DNA of 9,321 bases from Xanthobacteraceae bacterium (GTDB lineage Bacteria; Pseudomonadota; Alphaproteobacteria; Rhizobiales; Xanthobacteraceae). This document shows, piece after piece, positions 7,096 through 9,321 of the stretch. The stretch lies in NCBI GenBank assembly GCA_030037185.1, contig JASHRR010000392.1, forward strand, positions 1 through 9,321. The letters run 5' to 3'. Position 1 is the first letter of the stretch. Each line of letters begins with the position of its first letter. A model generated the notes under the pieces. It did not search any database. It had not been told where the DNA came from and saw only the letters and a program-made list of their open reading frames with translations. Made by a program: the position numbers and the translations under genes.

Positions 7096-7344
7096 ATGAG
7101 TGATGAAAAACCGATTGTTGGTTACGGGCCTCTTGCTGCGTTTTTGACCGACCAAGGCTTTCCAATTGGCAGAAGTACGCTTTCGAAATATTGCTCCCCG
7201 GCCATCAATAAAGGTCCGCCTAGCGATGGTGTTTGGGGACAAAAGCCACTTTTTCGTCCCAGCCAGGTTTTGAAATGGGCGCAGGATCGCATATCGACGG
7301 CGCCTCGCGTTGCCCGTAAGCCTGCCGCCTCGGCGGAGGCGTGA
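7096..7344 (+). CDS. Small winged-helix/HTH-like DNA-binding protein, possible excisionase or regulator
   Basis: This 82-residue protein has a predicted helix-turn-helix at about residues 10-34 (YGPLAAFLTDQGFPIGRSTL), then a short hairpin and a second helix beginning at PSQVLKWAQDRI (55-66). The order 'layer helix, recognition helix, then a PLFRPSQVLKWA motif' resembles MerR/excisionase-like or terminase-small-subunit-like winged helices. The C-terminal 15 residues are low complexity (Ala, Arg, Pro). ATG 7096 has GGAG at 7085-7088. As the first small gene after the integrase, it is a reasonable candidate for a recombination directionality factor or a regulator of the dyads upstream. Function is not proven by sequence, and the fold is a judgement by eye. 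Confidence 0.65.
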   Translation: MSDEKPIVGYGPLAAFLTDQGFPIGRSTLSKYCSPAINKGPPSDGVWGQKPLFRPSQVLKWAQDRISTAPRVARKPAASAEA

Positions 7345-7550
7345 TGTCCGAGTCAAGCGACGACGGCGCCACGGTCAATCCCACATCCAAGCGAAGGAAG
7401 GCGAAGGCCTCGGCCTACACCAGGCCTGACGGGGCCGAGATGGTGATGCTCGAGGAGCATGTCGCCATAAATCGGACCGTCGCCAAAGCTCTCGGCTTGA
7501 TCTCCGCCGACAAGGCAGAACATCCGCCGGCCACCCCGGAGCCCTCCTAA
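7344..7550 (+). CDS. Small basic hypothetical protein
   Basis: This 68-residue protein is not recognised. Residues 15-28 are basic and Lys/Arg-rich (TSKRRKAKASAYTR), a mixed helix follows (EEHVAINRTVAKALGL, about 37-52), and the end is rich in Pro and Glu. Such a basic patch could bind nucleic acid, which is a guess. The ATG at 7344 overlaps the stop codon of the preceding gene (TGATG) and has GGAGG at 7335-7339, so the two genes are probably translationally coupled. A GTG one codon earlier (7341) is also possible. Confidence 0.6.
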   Translation: MSESSDDGATVNPTSKRRKAKASAYTRPDGAEMVMLEEHVAINRTVAKALGLISADKAEHPPATPEPS

Positions 7551-7585
7551 TGGCCGACTTCTCCCGCGTTTCCCATAGGATATAA
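7550..7585 (+). CDS. 11-codon reading frame coupled to the preceding gene
   Basis: The stop codon of the 7344-7550 gene overlaps an ATG (TAATG), giving an 11-residue frame, MADFSRVSHRI, that ends at TAA 7583-7585. A GGAG sits eight bases before it (7538-7541). The frame ends five bases before the next start at 7590, so ribosomes could pass from gene to gene through it. It could be a coupling or leader peptide, the remnant of a longer gene, or chance. Confidence 0.25.
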   Translation: MADFSRVSHRI

Positions 7586-7589
7586 ACAC

Positions 7590-7808
7590 ATGCTTATGTC
7601 TAATACCAAAGAGACTGGTAAGCCTACTATAGCCCGATGCGATGACGTTGTGATCCGGTGCTCGGGACGTTTGTCATGCAATTGCGGGGAACCTCTCAAG
7701 GCCTCAGACTTCGACATCGTGGAGATTGACCATGATGAGGAAATGGTCCGCGTTCGGGCTGTATGTGGCGTGTGTGGTCAAGACCTATTCGAGGTGGAAT
7801 CATGCTGA
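7590..7808 (+). CDS. Small zinc-ribbon-like protein
   Basis: This 72-residue protein has a CxC knuckle (Cys30, Cys32, in SCNCGEPL) and a CxxC knuckle (Cys59, Cys62, in AVCGVCGQDL) separated by 26 residues. That layout fits a small zinc ribbon. Three more Cys (17, 24, 72) are present. The region between the knuckles is acidic (DFDIVEIDHDEEM). Zinc-ribbon proteins of this size often bind nucleic acid or act as adaptors, but no specific role can be read. AGGA at 7577-7580 precedes the ATG at 7590; an in-frame ATG at 7596 is the alternative start. The gene ends seven bases inside the clamp gene, so the two are likely coupled in translation. Confidence 0.6.
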   Translation: MLMSNTKETGKPTIARCDDVVIRCSGRLSCNCGEPLKASDFDIVEIDHDEEMVRVRAVCGVCGQDLFEVESC

Positions 7809-9112
7809 TCGTTGCCTCGGCAAAAGACCTCGCCAAAGCCGCTGCTACGGCCGCAGAGATGGCTCTGCATAACTCCCCATACGCGATCCTTAATAATCTG
7901 CTGCTAACGGCCCGGGATGGCGAGGTATCCTTTTCCGGCTCCAATCTCGAAGGCCATATGACTGTGACGTGCCGAGCTGAGGAGACGAAACCAGGCAGCA
8001 TTGCGGTTGATGCTCGTATCGCCAAACTGCTCGCCAGTTTCACGGACGGTGCATTAGCCAAAATAGTGCATGCTGATGGCATCACGACGCTGTCGTGCGG
8101 GCGGGCTAGGTATCGCATTGAAACGCTTCCCGCCGAAGATTTCCCATCGGCTTTCGACACCAATAGCGTGGCGGAACTCACTCTGAGTGACACCGAACGT
8201 CGCCGTTCGTTCGGTGTACCGGCTCCCGCCGTGTCTGATGAAAAAATGAGGTTTTACCTCCTTGGTATCAATTTAAAAGTGGATACCGGGCAACTGGTGG
8301 CGTGCGCAACTGATGGGCATATTTTGATAAAAACGTCCGTGACTCCGGGTTGCGAATTGCCGGACTCTCTGACCTGTGCCCCAGAAAGCTATAATAAGTT
8401 GAAGGCTGATATATCAGAGTTGGAAGCAAGTATCTCGGAATTGGAGTCAGACATACCTGACTCGGAAGGTGATTCTGGGATTGGCATCGCTAACCTGAAG
8501 TGGAAGTTGGCTGATGCTCGGAAGACCCAGTCGCAGGCTTTGTCTGGTGTGATTGTGCCTAAGGATGCATGTGCGTCCATTGCCAAAATGGACGGCTGCA
8601 TCATTAGACTTGCGTCTAATTGTATCGAGGCTGCCACCGCGAGCCAACGGCTTGTCCATAAGCTAATCGAAGGCACGTTCCCTGATTACAAACGGGTTAT
8701 CCCGCCGCCAACTGGCAATACTTGTAAGGTAGACCGCAAGGAATTGCTTGACGCGATTAATCGTATGTCGAACGTGGTCTCCAGCGAGAAAAATATCACG
8801 CCAGCAGTAGTGTTCGACTGGGAAGATGACCAACTGTCGTTGTCACTCGGTAGGCAACTTGATGCCGGGTCTGATGTGTTATCCGCCGTCACTTCCGGTA
8901 GAGCGCGAACTGCGTTTTCAATTCGGCTGATCGGGCGACTCCTTGGGGCGATTTCATCGGAAATGGTTGAGTTTGATTCGGGTTCGTACGGCGCTCCAGT
9001 GCTTGTGAGTTCACCTGGGGATGACGGTTTAGTTGCCATTGTGATGCCTATACGAATTGATGAGATCATGCCACGTAAGGATGATCCAGAGCCAGCCGAC
9101 GCTGCCGCCTAA
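7802..9112 (+). CDS. DNA polymerase III beta sliding-clamp homologue with a coiled-coil insertion
   Basis: This 436-residue protein follows the three-domain plan of DnaN, a ring-shaped dimer that encircles DNA and tethers polymerases and repair enzymes. Hallmarks are RFYLLGI (150-156), ATDGH (169-173), IVPK (251-254), GTFPDYKRVIP (291-301) and IVMPIRI (413-419). These match the E. coli beta residues lining the hydrophobic partner-binding cleft (Arg152, Thr172, Gly174, His175, Pro242, Arg246, Val360, Met362). The equivalent of Arg176 is Ile174. Two features are odd. About 60 residues (188-248) inserted before IVPK contain a tandem heptad (ISELEAS, ISELESD) and a second helix, suggesting an antiparallel coiled-coil hairpin. 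A 17-residue acidic, Pro-rich tail (420-436) follows the normal end. E. coli DnaN has 366 residues, and the two additions explain the excess. ATG 7802 is chosen for the GAGGTGG at 7791-7797; the frame opens earlier, at 7763, but without support. The host dnaN is presumably elsewhere, so this would be a second, element-borne clamp. Confidence 0.85.
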   Translation: MLIVASAKDLAKAAATAAEMALHNSPYAILNNLLLTARDGEVSFSGSNLEGHMTVTCRAEETKPGSIAVDARIAKLLASFTDGALAKIVHADGITTLSCGRARYRIETLPAEDFPSAFDTNSVAELTLSDTERRRSFGVPAPAVSDEKMRFYLLGINLKVDTGQLVACATDGHILIKTSVTPGCELPDSLTCAPESYNKLKADISELEASISELESDIPDSEGDSGIGIANLKWKLADARKTQSQALSGVIVPKDACASIAKMDGCIIRLASNCIEAATASQRLVHKLIEGTFPDYKRVIPPPTGNTCKVDRKELLDAINRMSNVVSSEKNITPAVVFDWEDDQLSLSLGRQLDAGSDVLSAVTSGRARTAFSIRLIGRLLGAISSEMVEFDSGSYGAPVLVSSPGDDGLVAIVMPIRIDEIMPRKDDPEPADAAA

Positions 9113-9171
9113 CCCGCGGCCTGCCGCACAACCGCGCTCCGGCGGAACCGGGGCAATGGAGACTGAAGACC

Positions 9172-9321
9172 ATGATTCCTTCGCCACTAGACGCTATGAA
9201 TGCGACCCTTTCCAATTCGCCAGAAGACCCATACGCAAAAGGGGCTCCCGATGCCAAACCGGCGATCATTGATCGTCTGAAGAATCGGTTCCCCGATTTT
9301 GAGTGGCACGCCTACTCGTCC
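9172..9321 (+). CDS. Start of an unidentified gene, cut by the window edge
   Basis: An open frame of 50 codons from ATG 9172 runs to the right edge without a stop. GGAG at 9158-9161 lies ten bases upstream. The visible N-terminus has a disordered-looking start (about residues 1-30), then a probable helix (IIDRLKNRFPDFEWHAYS, 32-49). I do not recognise it. It lies 59 bases after the clamp gene on the same strand, probably in the same operon, so its product is a prime candidate partner of the clamp. An overlapping frame from 9057 ends at 9272 and looks like a shadow. The 59-base gap contains a CGCGG/CCGCG dyad (9115-9119 and 9132-9136). Confidence 0.6.
   Translation, partial: MIPSPLDAMNATLSNSPEDPYAKGAPDAKPAIIDRLKNRFPDFEWHAYSS

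Larger units (their letters stand above)
5672..9321 (+). mobile_element. Left end of an integrative element (genomic island or prophage-like), right end outside the window
   Basis: A complete tyrosine recombinase gene begins about 100 bases from the broken 5' end of the methyltransferase gene and points inward. It is followed only by small co-oriented genes and a sliding-clamp homologue, with lower G+C than the sequence to the left. This is the typical layout of an integrase-marked island edge. The exact junction cannot be fixed from one side; it probably lies between about 5640 and 5750. I see no tRNA gene or fragment there, so the target appears to be protein-coding. No conjugation, capsid or replication-initiator gene is visible in this part, so the class of element is open. 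Confidence 0.7.

Noticed and set aside
9057..9272. Plus-strand frame of 71 codons overlapping the end of the clamp gene.
   Set aside because: It overlaps both the clamp gene and the better-supported frame from 9172, and its product has no features of a real protein.
1..9321. CRISPR array, toxin-antitoxin pair or known phage-defence genes.
   Set aside because: No regularly spaced repeats and no nuclease, helicase, toxin or reverse-transcriptase motifs were found in the window.

Overview
The window reads as chromosomal DNA of a high-G+C alphaproteobacterium, most like Bradyrhizobium or a related member of the Rhizobiales. This rests on codon and base composition and on the style of the LysR, oxidoreductase and lipoprotein genes; no rRNA or housekeeping marker is present to fix it. 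It has two compositionally different parts: a G+C-rich host-like part (about 1-5671) and the left end of an integrative element (about 5672 to the right edge). As two hand-counted examples, 5161-5220 is 45/60 G+C and 8401-8460 is 26/60.

Host-like part. At the left edge is what looks like the 3' remnant of a group II intron, with a domain V-shaped hairpin at 48-80. Next comes a divergent pair: a LysR-type regulator (355-1248, minus) and an NAD(P)-binding extended/atypical SDR (1346-2320, plus). They share a short AT-rich control region with a 14-bp palindrome that overlaps the regulator's start codon. A small predicted lipoprotein (2475-2864, minus) follows, converging on the SDR gene. About 750 bases without a convincing gene lead to a long minus-strand gene (3614-5671). 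This gene joins a class I SAM-dependent methyltransferase domain to two Nudix-like folds whose catalytic boxes look degenerate. Its N-terminus begins directly at the SAM-binding motif I, so the 5' end of the gene appears to be missing.

Integrative element. Just beyond that broken end lies a complete P4-type tyrosine recombinase (5775-6899, plus) pointing away from the junction. The simplest reading is that the element inserted into, or recombined next to, the methyltransferase gene and removed its beginning. After a 196-base control region comes a tightly packed plus-strand operon: a small winged-helix/HTH protein (7096-7344), a small basic unknown (7344-7550), an 11-codon reading frame (7550-7585), a small zinc-ribbon-like protein (7590-7808), a homologue of the DNA polymerase III beta sliding clamp (7802-9112), and the start of a further gene that runs off the edge (9172-9321). 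Starts and stops overlap or nearly touch as far as the clamp gene, which suggests translational coupling.

The most unusual item is the clamp. It keeps almost all the residues that line the partner-binding cleft in E. coli beta, but has about 60 extra residues in domain II predicted to form a two-helix coiled-coil hairpin. It also has a 17-residue tail after the normal C-terminal motif. An integrase-linked element that carries its own modified sliding clamp could direct host replication or repair enzymes to element DNA, compete with the host clamp, or replace it when the host clamp is poisoned. The sequence does not decide between these.
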